Positions 24,671 to 33,395 of a DNA stretch of 46,521 bases are shown here, in pieces. The translations under genes and the position numbers were made by a program. Source of the stretch: Maribacter sp. (GTDB lineage Bacteria > Bacteroidota > Bacteroidia > Flavobacteriales > Flavobacteriaceae); assembly GCA_024228355.1 (NCBI GenBank), contig JAAETN010000702.1:1-46521 (forward strand), given 5' to 3'. The first letter of the stretch is position 1, and every line of letters begins with the position of its first letter. The notes below the pieces were generated by a model. The model saw only the letters and a program-made list of their open reading frames with translations. It did not search any database and was not told where the DNA came from.

Positions 24671-26020
24671 TTACAGGAATAAGCGTTCTATTCTTGGAAG
24701 AGCCTCTGGTAAGCAACATACCACTACCCTATCCCCAGCTTGTATTTCAAAACCACCAAGGGCGATAATTCCCTTTCCGTCCCTTACTACTCCTCCGATG
24801 GTAGCCGCCCTTGGAAAATCAAGATCACGGATAATTTTTCCTGTTACCTTAGAACTTGGTTTAACCTCGAATTCAAGAATTTCGGAATTGATATTGTTAA
24901 GTCGCATTAGGGCAACAACCTCCCCCTTTCGAATATGCCGAAAAATATTGTTCGCAGCCAATAATTTTTTATTGATAAGCGTATCGATGCCAATGGAGTG
25001 TGAAAGTTGAAAATAGTCCATATTCTCAACAAGTGCGATTGTCTTTTTTATATGCTTCGATTTTGCCACCAAACAAGACATAATATTAGTTTCGGAATTA
25101 CCCGTTACGGCAATAAAGGCATCCATTGATTCTAGGCTTTCTTCTTCCAACAATTCAACATTTCTACCATCACCATTGATTACCAAAGCGTTTGGAAGAT
25201 CATCGGCTAAATCAAAAGCCTTTTCCTTGTTTTTTTCGATAAGCTTAACATTGAACTTCTTGGAACATAAATCCCTTGCTGTCTTAAAACCTACTTTACT
25301 GCCTCCAAGAATCATAACATTCTTGATCTCCTCCTTCTTTTTATCAGTCAACTTATATAATTCGTCAACCCCCTCCATAGTTGTTATGAAATAAACTTGA
25401 TCCCCTTCCTTAAAAATCGTATCTCCACGTGGAATCACAGTGTATTGCGTACCCAATCGCTGAAGGGCAATTGGCATAAAATGAAGCTCTGGGAATATTT
25501 GGGCAGCTTCTTTGACCATTTTCCCAACAAATGGAGCCGTTTTTTGCAACGAGACACCTATCATGATCAATTTGCCACCTTCAAATTCATAAGTATCATT
25601 AAAAGCAGACTTGTTCAATAAAAGTTGGATTTCCTCAGCAGCCAATTCTTCAGGAGAAATCAATTCATCAATTCCCAATTCTGAAAAGCGAATTTTATCT
25701 TGGTTATCTATAAATTCTGTATTTGAAATCCTAGCGATCGTACGTTTGCACCCAAGCTGTTTCGCCAACATACAAAAAGTTATATTCGTTGTCTGTGAGG
25801 AGGTTACTCCAATCACCAGTTCAGAATCCTGAACCCGTGCATCCTTTAAGAGTGATATCGATGTGGCATCACCTCTTAGAACCCTAATATCCAAATGGTT
25901 ATCAGCATATACCAAACTCTCTTTATCAGTATCTATCAAGGTTATGTTCTGAGATTCGTAAGAGAGTAATTTTGCCAAGTGAAATCCTACTTCACCAGCT
26001 CCGGCAATAATAATTTTCAT
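24671..26020 (-). CDS. trkA: Trk system NAD-binding subunit TrkA
   Basis: Cytoplasmic regulatory subunit that gates TrkH by binding NAD(H)/ATP. The 449-residue protein is a tandem RCK protein: first Rossmann motif MKIIIAGAGEVGFHLAKLL at the N terminus, TrkA-C domain around residues 140-220 (FEGGKLIMIGVSL), second Rossmann motif NVMILGGSKVGFKTARDL, second TrkA-C at the end (GGFEIQAGDRVVV). It forms a two-gene operon with trkH. The upstream 254 nt are shared with the divergent ubiE promoter. Confidence 0.95.
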   Translation of the reverse strand: MKIIIAGAGEVGFHLAKLLSYESQNITLIDTDKESLVYADNHLDIRVLRGDATSISLLKDARVQDSELVIGVTSSQTTNITFCMLAKQLGCKRTIARISNTEFIDNQDKIRFSELGIDELISPEELAAEEIQLLLNKSAFNDTYEFEGGKLIMIGVSLQKTAPFVGKMVKEAAQIFPELHFMPIALQRLGTQYTVIPRGDTIFKEGDQVYFITTMEGVDELYKLTDKKKEEIKNVMILGGSKVGFKTARDLCSKKFNVKLIEKNKEKAFDLADDLPNALVINGDGRNVELLEEESLESMDAFIAVTGNSETNIMSCLVAKSKHIKKTIALVENMDYFQLSHSIGIDTLINKKLLAANNIFRHIRKGEVVALMRLNNINSEILEFEVKPSSKVTGKIIRDLDFPRAATIGGVVRDGKGIIALGGFEIQAGDRVVVCCLPEALPRIERLFL

Positions 26021-26252
26021 TGATTACAAATGTTGATTTCACAGTTATAGCAACTATGGCTTAATTGACTTTGAGAAAGGAGCGTTGTTTGAGGTAATCC
26101 GCCAGTTTTACAACTCATTTAATGGAATAATTGCAGCTAATGCAGCACAAAATTACATATTTTATTTGGGTTCATCTTCAATTTACCAAGCTAAAAACCA
26201 TGAGCCAATATTCTTTAAATACCAATTAAAGAAATAGCTGAATGCTAAATTG

Positions 26253-26260
26253 TATCTTTG
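26253..26260 (+). promoter_or_regulatory. -7 box TATCTTTG of ubiE/porT
   Basis: Full TAnnTTTG match ending 14 nt before the ATG at 26275, implying a leader of under 10 nt. Confidence 0.65.
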
Positions 26261-26274
26261 CCGAAATTTTCTAA

Positions 26275-27003
26275 ATGAGTAAAAAGGTAACTCCATATCA
26301 GGATTCGGATTTAGGGAAAAAAGAGCAAGTAACTCAAATGTTCGATAACATTTCTGGGAATTATGATGGCTTAAACCGCGTCATTTCCTTCGGAATTGAT
26401 GTTAAATGGAGAAAACAGGTAGTGGCCATTTTGAAAAAGAAAAAACCAGATTTTCTATTGGATATTGCAACGGGCACTGGGGATTTAGCTATAAATCTTG
26501 TACAAACGGGGGCTGGTAAAATTGTAGGATTGGATATTTCTCCAGGTATGTTGGAAGTAGGCAAAAAGAAGGTACTTGAAAAGCATTTGGAGCAGATTAT
26601 CGAGATGATTGAAGGTGACAGTGAAAATCTACCTTTTGATGATAATACATTTGATGCTGTAACCGTGGCCTTTGGTGTTCGCAATTTTGAAACCCTTGAA
26701 AAAGGGCTTACCGAGATTCGTCGGGTATTGAAGCCTACCGGTACTTTTGTGGTTTTAGAGACTTCGGTCCCTACAAAAACCCCTTTTAAACAAGGTTATT
26801 ATTTTTATACCAAATATATACTCCCAAGGATAGGTAGATTATTCTCAAAAGACGATTCTGCATATGCCTATTTGAGTGAATCAGCATCGGTTTTTCCACA
26901 TGGTGAGAAATTCAACAATATTTTAAGGAAAATTGGGTTTATAGATGTAGTGAATAAACCGCAAACCTTTGGGGTTGCTTCTATTTATGTTGCTACAAAA
27001 TAA
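26275..27003 (+). CDS. ubiE: Demethylmenaquinone methyltransferase
   Basis: Methylates demethylmenaquinone to menaquinone (MenG/UbiE), supplying the quinone used by NQR in this organism. The 242-residue protein has the family start [23 protein letters not shown] loop [45 protein letters not shown] and [19 protein letters not shown], and the C-terminal [15 protein letters not shown]. Bacteroidota make menaquinone only, so the menaquinone step is the expected one. It is followed after 4 nt by porT, an arrangement I recall from other Flavobacteriia. Confidence 0.95.
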   Translation: MSKKVTPYQDSDLGKKEQVTQMFDNISGNYDGLNRVISFGIDVKWRKQVVAILKKKKPDFLLDIATGTGDLAINLVQTGAGKIVGLDISPGMLEVGKKKVLEKHLEQIIEMIEGDSENLPFDDNTFDAVTVAFGVRNFETLEKGLTEIRRVLKPTGTFVVLETSVPTKTPFKQGYYFYTKYILPRIGRLFSKDDSAYAYLSESASVFPHGEKFNNILRKIGFIDVVNKPQTFGVASIYVATK

Positions 27004-27007
27004 ATCT

Positions 27008-27703
27008 ATGAAACATTATCTTTTAGTCTTGATTGGTCTGGTATTTATGAGCCAACCAATTATTGCACAATTTAACGAGAAACCAGTCATGAATTTGGAG
27101 ACTGAAGATGAACCGTTGCTCAATTGGGGTTACTTTCTTGGTTTTAACCAATATGATTTTAAGTTCGATTATAAGAACGATACCCGGGATATTCTTGTAA
27201 ACAAATCTTTTGGCTTTAATGTTGGTCTCATTGGTGAACTGAGATTAAACGAGTTTTTGGATGTTCGTTTTGAACCTGGATTATTGTACAATTCACGAAC
27301 CCTGGGCTTTCCTGGCTTTGAAGAGGAACAAGACGCTATAAGAGAAGTGAAATCAACATATATTAATTTTCCATTGCTTTTAAAGGCTAGTACAAGAAGA
27401 TTGGGTAATTGGAAACCATTTTTAATTGGTGGAGCATCAATCTCAATGAATCTTGGGAGCAATGAATCTAGTTTGGATGACAACTCCGGCGGTACTTTTC
27501 GAATGAAAAAAATGGTCTATAACTACGAGTTGGGATTTGGTATTGACTTTTATCTTCAATACTTTAAGTTTACCCCGTCCATTAGAGGTGTATTTGCTAT
27601 CAGTGATGAATTGGTTCCAGACAATGACCCTAATAGTCCTTGGACAGGAAATATTTCTGCTATGCGCACTCGAGGTCTCTTTGTGAATTTTACGTTTGAA
27701 TAA
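27008..27703 (+). CDS. porT: PorT/SprT-like outer-membrane beta-barrel protein (T9SS)
   Basis: Start at ATG 27008 opens a signal peptide (MKHYLLVLIGLVFMSQPIIA) and gives 231 residues. The rest is an eight-strand-like beta-barrel pattern: LNWGYFLGFNQYDFKF, FGFNVGLIGELRLNEFLDVR, FEPGLLYNSRTLGF, YINFPLLLKASTRR, FLIGGASISMNLG, YELGFGIDFYLQYFKFTPSI, and an aromatic end LFVNFTFE. Size, start and the ubiE linkage fit PorT, required for type IX secretion. A generic PorT-family barrel is the alternative. Confidence 0.8.
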   Translation: MKHYLLVLIGLVFMSQPIIAQFNEKPVMNLETEDEPLLNWGYFLGFNQYDFKFDYKNDTRDILVNKSFGFNVGLIGELRLNEFLDVRFEPGLLYNSRTLGFPGFEEEQDAIREVKSTYINFPLLLKASTRRLGNWKPFLIGGASISMNLGSNESSLDDNSGGTFRMKKMVYNYELGFGIDFYLQYFKFTPSIRGVFAISDELVPDNDPNSPWTGNISAMRTRGLFVNFTFE

Positions 27704-27712
27704 TAGCTTTTA

Positions 27713-28456
27713 TTAAGGTCTCCTAATTTCATTTAGAAAAATTGCCGTAGCAGTGGCGACATTCAAACTTTCAGTTGCTTGACTGCTATACCTGCCCGTC
27801 CGAAAGGCGGGTTGTGGAATGCTTACTCTTGAATCGACCAAGTTTTCAATTTTATTTGAAATGCCATTGGATTCATTACCCATTACAAGAATCCCTTTTT
27901 TTGGTAACTCGGTTGAGTAAATGCCATCACCATCCATAAAAGTGCCATAAACAGGCAGCCCAGTTTTTGTAAGAAATTCAACCAAATCAGTATAAACAAT
28001 ATTAACTCTTGTAATTGAACCCATAGTGGCCTGTAGCACTTTTGGGTTAAAACAATCGACCGTATTCTTAGAACATACCAAATGTTGAATGCCAAACCAA
28101 TCACAAAGCCGAATAACCGTCCCTAAATTTCCAGGATCACGAACATCATCCAAGGCCAAAATCCAATCATCTTGATCAACTTTATAAGGTTGGGGAATTT
28201 TAAAAATACCTAGAACCTTATTCGGATTTTTAAGACTACTTATTTTCTTTAAATCGGTTTCTGAAATAGTTTCGACCAATCTCCCTTCTGCTAACGGCAA
28301 ATCAGGAATGGTACTAAAGATTTTATGTGGCTCAATACGGGAATTCAATAATTCTTGAACGGTCTTTACACCCTCAGCGATAAACATCCCGTATTGATTT
28401 CGGTACTTTTTTTGCTGTAAGCTTTTTATAAATTTTATTTGGCTTTTAACAACCAT
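27713..28456 (-). CDS. TrmH-family (SpoU) RNA 2'-O-methyltransferase with in-frame insertion
   Basis: A 247-residue trefoil-knot RNA ribose methyltransferase. N-terminal substrate-binding part: IKFIKSLQQKKYRNQYGMFI and AEGVKTVQELL. SPOUT motifs: LALDDVRDPGNLGTVIRLCDWFG (motif 1), ILVMGNESNGISNKI (motif 2) and SIPQ...ATESLNVATATAI (motif 3). Motif 3 is normally compact (IP, about six residues, then SLNV); here residues 216-222, PAFRTGR, are encoded by a GC-rich palindrome and lengthen the loop. The insertion keeps frame, so the enzyme may still fold. Target RNA is unknown (rRNA or tRNA). The start codon lies only 24 nt from the divergent gene's ATG. Confidence 0.88.
   Translation of the reverse strand: MVVKSQIKFIKSLQQKKYRNQYGMFIAEGVKTVQELLNSRIEPHKIFSTIPDLPLAEGRLVETISETDLKKISSLKNPNKVLGIFKIPQPYKVDQDDWILALDDVRDPGNLGTVIRLCDWFGIQHLVCSKNTVDCFNPKVLQATMGSITRVNIVYTDLVEFLTKTGLPVYGTFMDGDGIYSTELPKKGILVMGNESNGISNKIENLVDSRVSIPQPAFRTGRYSSQATESLNVATATAIFLNEIRRP
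27794..27811. repeat. GC-rich palindromic element inside the TrmH-family gene
   Basis: CCCG-T-CC-GAAA-GG-CGGG: a six-pair stem with one bulged T and a GAAA tetraloop on the plus strand. It is out of character for the AT-rich gene and lies in the motif-3 loop, keeping the frame. Its flanks (ATACCT and GTTGTG) partly resemble the element at 7351-7370. Confidence 0.6.
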
Positions 28457-28466
28457 ACAAATAATG

Positions 28467-28474
28467 TATTTTTG
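28467..28474 (+). promoter_or_regulatory. -7 box TATTTTTG of the BamA/TamA-like gene
   Basis: Full TAnnTTTG match ending 6 nt before the ATG at 28481, within the 24-nt gap to the divergent start codon. The resulting mRNA would be leaderless or nearly so. Confidence 0.6.
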
Positions 28475-28480
28475 ATTTCT

Positions 28481-31117
28481 ATGAGGATAGTGTTTTGTTT
28501 TAAGAACCCCTGCGCTAAAATAAGCTTATTATTTTTTGCTATTGCACTGGCCTCTTGTAACACACTTAAAAGGGTTGAAGACAACGAATTACTACTTACT
28601 CGAAATACCATCTTTGCAGATGAAGAAAAGGTGAATGATGAGGATATTCAAAGCTTAATCGTTCAATATCCAAATAGTACCTTATTAGGTTATCCATTAA
28701 GGTTGAATCTGTACAACCTTGCTAAACAAAATCCGGATTCCTCATTTCAAAATTGGTTGTATAAAAAAGAGAAAAGAAAAGAAAGACTGGTTAAGCTATT
28801 GTCTGAAAAGCAGGTTGATAGACTTGGTGAATCGTTTATGGTCAAAGGTTTGAGTGAATGGCTTATGAACATTGGTGAGGCCCCAAGCATTATCGATACT
28901 TCAGATACTCGTAGAACTTTAGAACGTCTAAAAGCTTACTACAATAGCAAAGGGTATTTCAATAACAATACATCATTTGTAATTGATACTTTAAAAAGGG
29001 CTAAGAGAGCCGAAATCAATTATCAAATCACCTTGGGCAAGCCCTATATCATCGATTCAATAGTTGACAAAATTGCTGCAAAGGTTATAGATTCAATCTA
29101 CCAATTAAATAAGGAAGAATCATTGGTCAAAGAAGGTAAACAATTTGATTTGGTCGATTTTGACAATGAACGCAAAAGACTTACATCCATATTTCGAAAT
29201 TCGGGTATTCGTAAGTTCCAAGAAAGTTCAATTAACTATGCAGTTACCAGGGATTCTACCAAAGCGGGAGATGATCAAGAAATGGATATTGCACTTAATA
29301 TTGATAACCTTAGGACAAGAAGTGACAATGCCATTACCACATCTGAATATAAAATTGAAAAATTCAAGGAGATTAATATCTATACCGATTTTATTCTTAG
29401 CGGTGAAGAAGATCAACACAATGTTGTTAATTACAAGGACTATAATATCTACTATAAGGATAAATTAAGATTTAGTCCAAAAACGCTGACAGATGCCATT
29501 TTCTTCGAGAAGGACAGTATTTATAGAGAATTGGATAGATCACGTACATACAGGCAAATTACCAATTTAAATGTATTTAAATATCCCTCGATAGCATTTT
29601 CAACCGACAGTCTGCAAACCAGTTTATTAACTGCTAAAATTTATTTGACAGAAAGACCCAAATATTCATTAGGTATGGAATTGGATGTTTCACATTCGAA
29701 CATTCAACAGGTTGGATTGGCTTTTAGTCCATCTTTACAAGCCCGAAATCTTTTCAAAGGTGCTGAAAACTTGAGCTTAACTGGAAGACTGAATGTAGGT
29801 TCATCAAATGACCAAAGTATTACGGCAACCGACAATCGATTTTTTAACTTGCTGGAATTTGGGGCAGATATCAACTTGACTTTTCCTCGAATCTGGTTCC
29901 CTTTTTTCAATACCAGTAGGTTGATCCCAAATTATACTTTGCCCCAGACGAGACTTTCTCTGGGTACTAGTTTTCAAAAAAATATTGGTTTGGATAAAAA
30001 GACCTTTAACAGCATTTTAGGTTATAATTGGTCTCCATCTGATTTTAAAAGGAATGCTGTTGAATTGTTGAATATTCAATTTGTAAACAATGTGAATACT
30101 AACCGGTTTTTCAATGTTTATCAAAATTCATATCAGCGACTGGATGAAATAGCTAATGGTGATGATCCAGAAGATATATATGATTATGACAATCCATTGG
30201 AGTTTCCTGAACTTGCAGAAAATTTTGAACTTGAGGATGATACGATTGATCCACAGTTGATAATTCCTGCTGGGACTGCAGGTTTTACTCAAGCGATTAT
30301 CAGTGGTGCAGTACCTTCTTCAACGGAGGATCTGAACGAAGTGCGAAGTATTGAGGAAAGAAGGGTTCGTTTAACTGAGAACAACCTTATTTTCGCCACC
30401 AACTATTCCTTTAGCAAAAACAACCAAAATGGTATAACCGACAATAGTTTCCATCGTTTTAGGTTTAAGGTTGAAAGTGCCGGTAATCTGCTTTCTGCCC
30501 TTTCTTATGTGTTTCCCTTCAATGAAAATAACGATGGGGATTTATTGGTGTTTTCTGTGCCTTATTCCCAATATATTAAAACCGAGTTCGATTATATCAA
30601 GTATTGGGATTTATCACGCTCCAATGTATTAGCCTTCCGGAGTTTCTTTGGTATTGCCATACCCTATGGCAACTCAGATAACATTCCTTTTGTGCGAAGT
30701 TATTTCGCAGGCGGCTCAAACGACAATAGAGCTTGGAACCCTTATTCTTTAGGCCCAGGAAGAACCGATGAAATTAATGACTTTAATGAGGCAAATTTAA
30801 AGTTAGCCCTTAATCTCGAATATCGTTTTCCAGTGGCTGGAGACATAAAAGGAGCACTTTTCGCCGATGCCGGTAATATTTGGAATGTCTTTGATAGTGA
30901 GGATGATCCCGATAAGACTTTTAGTGGTCTGGATTCTCTATCCGACATTGCCTTAGGTACAGGTTTTGGTATCAGATATGATTTTACCTATTTCTTGATA
31001 AGAGTCGACCTTGGTTTCAAAACGTACAACCCGGCAGAAGAAATTTCGCAAAGATGGTTCAGGGATTATAACTTTGCTAATTCAGTATTACAAATTGGTA
31101 TAAACTATCCCTTTTAA
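28481..31117 (+). CDS. BamA/TamA-family outer-membrane protein, lipoprotein
   Basis: The ATG at 28481 opens a lipoprotein signal ending in LASC (MRIVFCFKNPC...FFAIALASCN), giving 878 residues; the frame is open further upstream but lacks a sensible start. The N-terminal half looks like POTRA repeats (RLKAYYNSKGYFNNNTSFVI and YRQITNLNVFKYPSIAF). The C-terminal half is an Omp85 barrel, with FVRSYFAGGSNDNRAWNPYS LGPG matching the conserved lid-loop region, AGDIKGALFADAGNIW and a final RVDLGF...QIGINYPF. It probably inserts or exports outer-membrane components. TamA-like is favoured over BamA because of the lipid anchor and length; this is inferred. Confidence 0.88.
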   Translation: MRIVFCFKNPCAKISLLFFAIALASCNTLKRVEDNELLLTRNTIFADEEKVNDEDIQSLIVQYPNSTLLGYPLRLNLYNLAKQNPDSSFQNWLYKKEKRKERLVKLLSEKQVDRLGESFMVKGLSEWLMNIGEAPSIIDTSDTRRTLERLKAYYNSKGYFNNNTSFVIDTLKRAKRAEINYQITLGKPYIIDSIVDKIAAKVIDSIYQLNKEESLVKEGKQFDLVDFDNERKRLTSIFRNSGIRKFQESSINYAVTRDSTKAGDDQEMDIALNIDNLRTRSDNAITTSEYKIEKFKEINIYTDFILSGEEDQHNVVNYKDYNIYYKDKLRFSPKTLTDAIFFEKDSIYRELDRSRTYRQITNLNVFKYPSIAFSTDSLQTSLLTAKIYLTERPKYSLGMELDVSHSNIQQVGLAFSPSLQARNLFKGAENLSLTGRLNVGSSNDQSITATDNRFFNLLEFGADINLTFPRIWFPFFNTSRLIPNYTLPQTRLSLGTSFQKNIGLDKKTFNSILGYNWSPSDFKRNAVELLNIQFVNNVNTNRFFNVYQNSYQRLDEIANGDDPEDIYDYDNPLEFPELAENFELEDDTIDPQLIIPAGTAGFTQAIISGAVPSSTEDLNEVRSIEERRVRLTENNLIFATNYSFSKNNQNGITDNSFHRFRFKVESAGNLLSALSYVFPFNENNDGDLLVFSVPYSQYIKTEFDYIKYWDLSRSNVLAFRSFFGIAIPYGNSDNIPFVRSYFAGGSNDNRAWNPYSLGPGRTDEINDFNEANLKLALNLEYRFPVAGDIKGALFADAGNIWNVFDSEDDPDKTFSGLDSLSDIALGTGFGIRYDFTYFLIRVDLGFKTYNPAEEISQRWFRDYNFANSVLQIGINYPF

Positions 31118-31393
31118 AGTTCAAGTACAAATTCAGATCTAAAAACAAACCGGATTATATACTTTAAATAGCTGTTTGAATGATCAAAAGATATATTTAA
31201 AAATACCTAGGGCTTAATAACGCTCGTCACTCACAACTTCCTGTTTTTCCTAAACAAAGTCATGTGGCCAAATATGAATGAAAAAAGCATCTGCAGTTTT
31301 CTTTTCTTTTTGTGCTTGGGCTTGAACTTGTACTAGTATAATTTTATTACTTTTGTGCTTCACTTTTTAAGAAACCAAAAGACCTAAAAAATT
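31118..31393. other. Intergenic region, 276 nt
   Basis: AT-rich spacer with no gene. Its 3' end holds the fbaA promoter. No clear terminator hairpin is visible for the upstream gene. Confidence 0.5.
31328..31355 (+). promoter_or_regulatory. Promoter TTG-N17-TACTTTTG of fbaA
   Basis: TTG 31328-31330 and TACTTTTG 31348-31355 with a 17-bp spacer: both elements of the Bacteroidota consensus. Leader about 30 nt before the ATG at 31394. Confidence 0.7.
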
Positions 31394-32461
31394 ATGGCTC
31401 ATAATATCAAACCAGGTGTAGCCACCGGTGATCAAGTTCAGGAAATTTTCAATTATGCAAAAGAAAAAGGATTCGCATTACCCGCGGCTAATGTTATTGG
31501 ATCTGACACCATTAATGGGGTGTTGGAAACAGCTGCTTCTTTAAATGCGCCCGTTATTTTGCAGTTTTCCAATGGTGGAGCTCAGTTCAATGCAGGTAAG
31601 GGCTTGTCAAATGAGGGGCAAAATGCTGCTATTCAAGGTGCCGTTGCTGGTGCAAAACATGTACATCAATTAGCCGAAGCATATGGGGCAACTGTTATTC
31701 TTCATACGGACCACTGTGCAAAAAAATTACTGCCTTGGATAGACGGACTCCTTGATGCAAGTGAAAAACACTATGCCGAAACAGGAAAATCACTGTACAG
31801 CTCGCACATGATTGACCTTTCAGAAGAACCTATTGAAGAAAATATTGAGATCTGCAAAGGGTATCTTGAAAGAATGAGCAAGATGGACATGACCTTGGAG
31901 ATAGAGTTGGGCATAACGGGTGGTGAGGAAGATGGCGTGGATAACACTGATGTGGATGATTCAAAATTATATACCCAGCCAGAAGAAGTTGCATATGCCT
32001 ATGAAGAGCTTTCAAAAATAAGCCCAAGATTTACCATTGCAGCAGCTTTTGGTAACGTTCATGGGGTTTATAAGCCTGGAAATGTAAAATTGACTCCTAA
32101 AATATTACGAAATTCTCAAGATTACATTTCAAAAAAATATAAGGTGGAGCACAACCATATTGATTTTGTTTTTCACGGTGGTTCAGGATCCACGGTTGAG
32201 GAAATTAGGGAAGCAATAGGCTATGGCGTCGTCAAGATGAACATTGATACCGATTTGCAATATGCTTTCTTGGCTGGGGTTAGGGATTATGTTCAGGATA
32301 AAAAAGATTATCTTCAGTCTCAAATTGGTAACCCAAATGGTCCTGATGAGCCAAATAAAAAATATTATGACCCAAGAGTTTGGTTACGTGAAGGTGAAAA
32401 AACCTTCATTGAACGTTTGAAAAAAGCGTTCGACGATCTTAATAATGTTAATACTCTATAA
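31394..32461 (+). CDS. fbaA: Class II fructose-bisphosphate aldolase
   Basis: Cleaves fructose-1,6-bisphosphate to DHAP and glyceraldehyde-3-phosphate. The 355-residue, zinc-dependent class IIA enzyme shows VILHTDHCAKK (Asp and His at the active site), LEIELGITGGEEDGVDN, AAFGNVHGVY (zinc His), FVFHGGSGST (zinc His plus phosphate loop) and VKMNIDTDLQYAF. Strong promoter and position next to accD fit a central-metabolism gene. Nothing unusual. Confidence 0.97.
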   Translation: MAHNIKPGVATGDQVQEIFNYAKEKGFALPAANVIGSDTINGVLETAASLNAPVILQFSNGGAQFNAGKGLSNEGQNAAIQGAVAGAKHVHQLAEAYGATVILHTDHCAKKLLPWIDGLLDASEKHYAETGKSLYSSHMIDLSEEPIEENIEICKGYLERMSKMDMTLEIELGITGGEEDGVDNTDVDDSKLYTQPEEVAYAYEELSKISPRFTIAAAFGNVHGVYKPGNVKLTPKILRNSQDYISKKYKVEHNHIDFVFHGGSGSTVEEIREAIGYGVVKMNIDTDLQYAFLAGVRDYVQDKKDYLQSQIGNPNGPDEPNKKYYDPRVWLREGEKTFIERLKKAFDDLNNVNTL

Positions 32462-32488
32462 GAAGTAGTTTAACTCAATATGGAAGAT

Positions 32489-33349
32489 ATGTCGTTGTGG
32501 TTTAGGAGAAAAGAAAAGGGTATTCAAACAGCTACCGAACAAAAGAAGGATACTCCAAAAGGTCTTTGGTACAAATCCCCTACTGGTAAGATTGTTGAAT
32601 CGGAGGAATTAGCGAAGAACTTTTATGTAAGTCCAGAAGATGACTATCATGTTCGTATTGGTAGCAAGGAATATTTTGAAATTCTTTTCGACGACAATAA
32701 GTTTACCGAGTTAGATCCAAAATTATACTCGAAAGACCCACTTAAATTTACCGATACCAAGAAGTATACAGACCGTTTAAAAGCTGCCCAAAAGAGAACA
32801 GGGCTAAAGGATGCGGTGAAGACTGCAATTGGAAAATCAAATGGTAAGGATTTGGTTGTTGCCTGTATGGATTTCCGTTTTATTGGTGGTTCAATGGGAA
32901 GTGTAGTTGGTGAGAAAATCGCAAGAGCTATCGACCATGCCATTAAAGAAAAGGTTCCATTTGTAATGATATCGAAATCCGGTGGTGCTAGAATGATGGA
33001 AGCCGCTTTATCTTTAATGCAATTGGCAAAAACATCTGCGAAATTGGCCCAGTTGGCCGAAGCTAAACTGCCATATATCTCTCTGTGTACAGATCCAACC
33101 ACAGGAGGCACTACCGCTTCCTATGCGATGTTGGGAGATATAAATATTTCTGAACCCGGAGCATTGATTGGCTTTGCCGGACCTCGCGTGGTAAAAGAAG
33201 CAACGGGTAAGGAATTACCAAAAGGATTTCAAACATCGGAATTTGTTCAAGAACACGGGTTTTTAGATTTCATTACACATAGAAAGGATTTAAAGAAAAA
33301 GATTAATCTCTATATCGATCTGATCCAAAACAATCCAATTCGAAAATAA
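32489..33349 (+). CDS. accD: Acetyl-CoA carboxylase carboxyltransferase subunit beta, lacking zinc-ribbon cysteines
   Basis: Beta subunit of the carboxyltransferase that forms malonyl-CoA, the first committed step of fatty acid synthesis. ATG 32489 ([20 protein letters not shown], 286 residues) is preferred over an ATG nine bases earlier because relatives start MSxWF. The crotonase fold is intact: [59 protein letters not shown]. In contrast, the N-terminal zinc ribbon is degenerate: [10 protein letters not shown] and [13 protein letters not shown] carry Ser, Thr or Glu where Escherichia coli AccD has four Cys. accA is not in the window. Confidence 0.95.
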   Translation: MSLWFRRKEKGIQTATEQKKDTPKGLWYKSPTGKIVESEELAKNFYVSPEDDYHVRIGSKEYFEILFDDNKFTELDPKLYSKDPLKFTDTKKYTDRLKAAQKRTGLKDAVKTAIGKSNGKDLVVACMDFRFIGGSMGSVVGEKIARAIDHAIKEKVPFVMISKSGGARMMEAALSLMQLAKTSAKLAQLAEAKLPYISLCTDPTTGGTTASYAMLGDINISEPGALIGFAGPRVVKEATGKELPKGFQTSEFVQEHGFLDFITHRKDLKKKINLYIDLIQNNPIRK

Positions 33350-33385
33350 AAAAAGCCCTGATCATAACATCAGGGCTTTTTTATT
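33349..33385. terminator. Bidirectional terminator
   Basis: AAAAGCCCTGAT-CATAAC-ATCAGGGCTTTTTT hairpin between accD (plus) and the lipoprotein gene (minus), with A and T runs at both ends. Confidence 0.9.
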
Positions 33386-33395
33386 CATAACAATT

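Noticed and set aside
32647-33111. 154-codon minus-strand frame within accD
   Set aside because: Antisense shadow of the AccD catalytic domain with no motif of its own.
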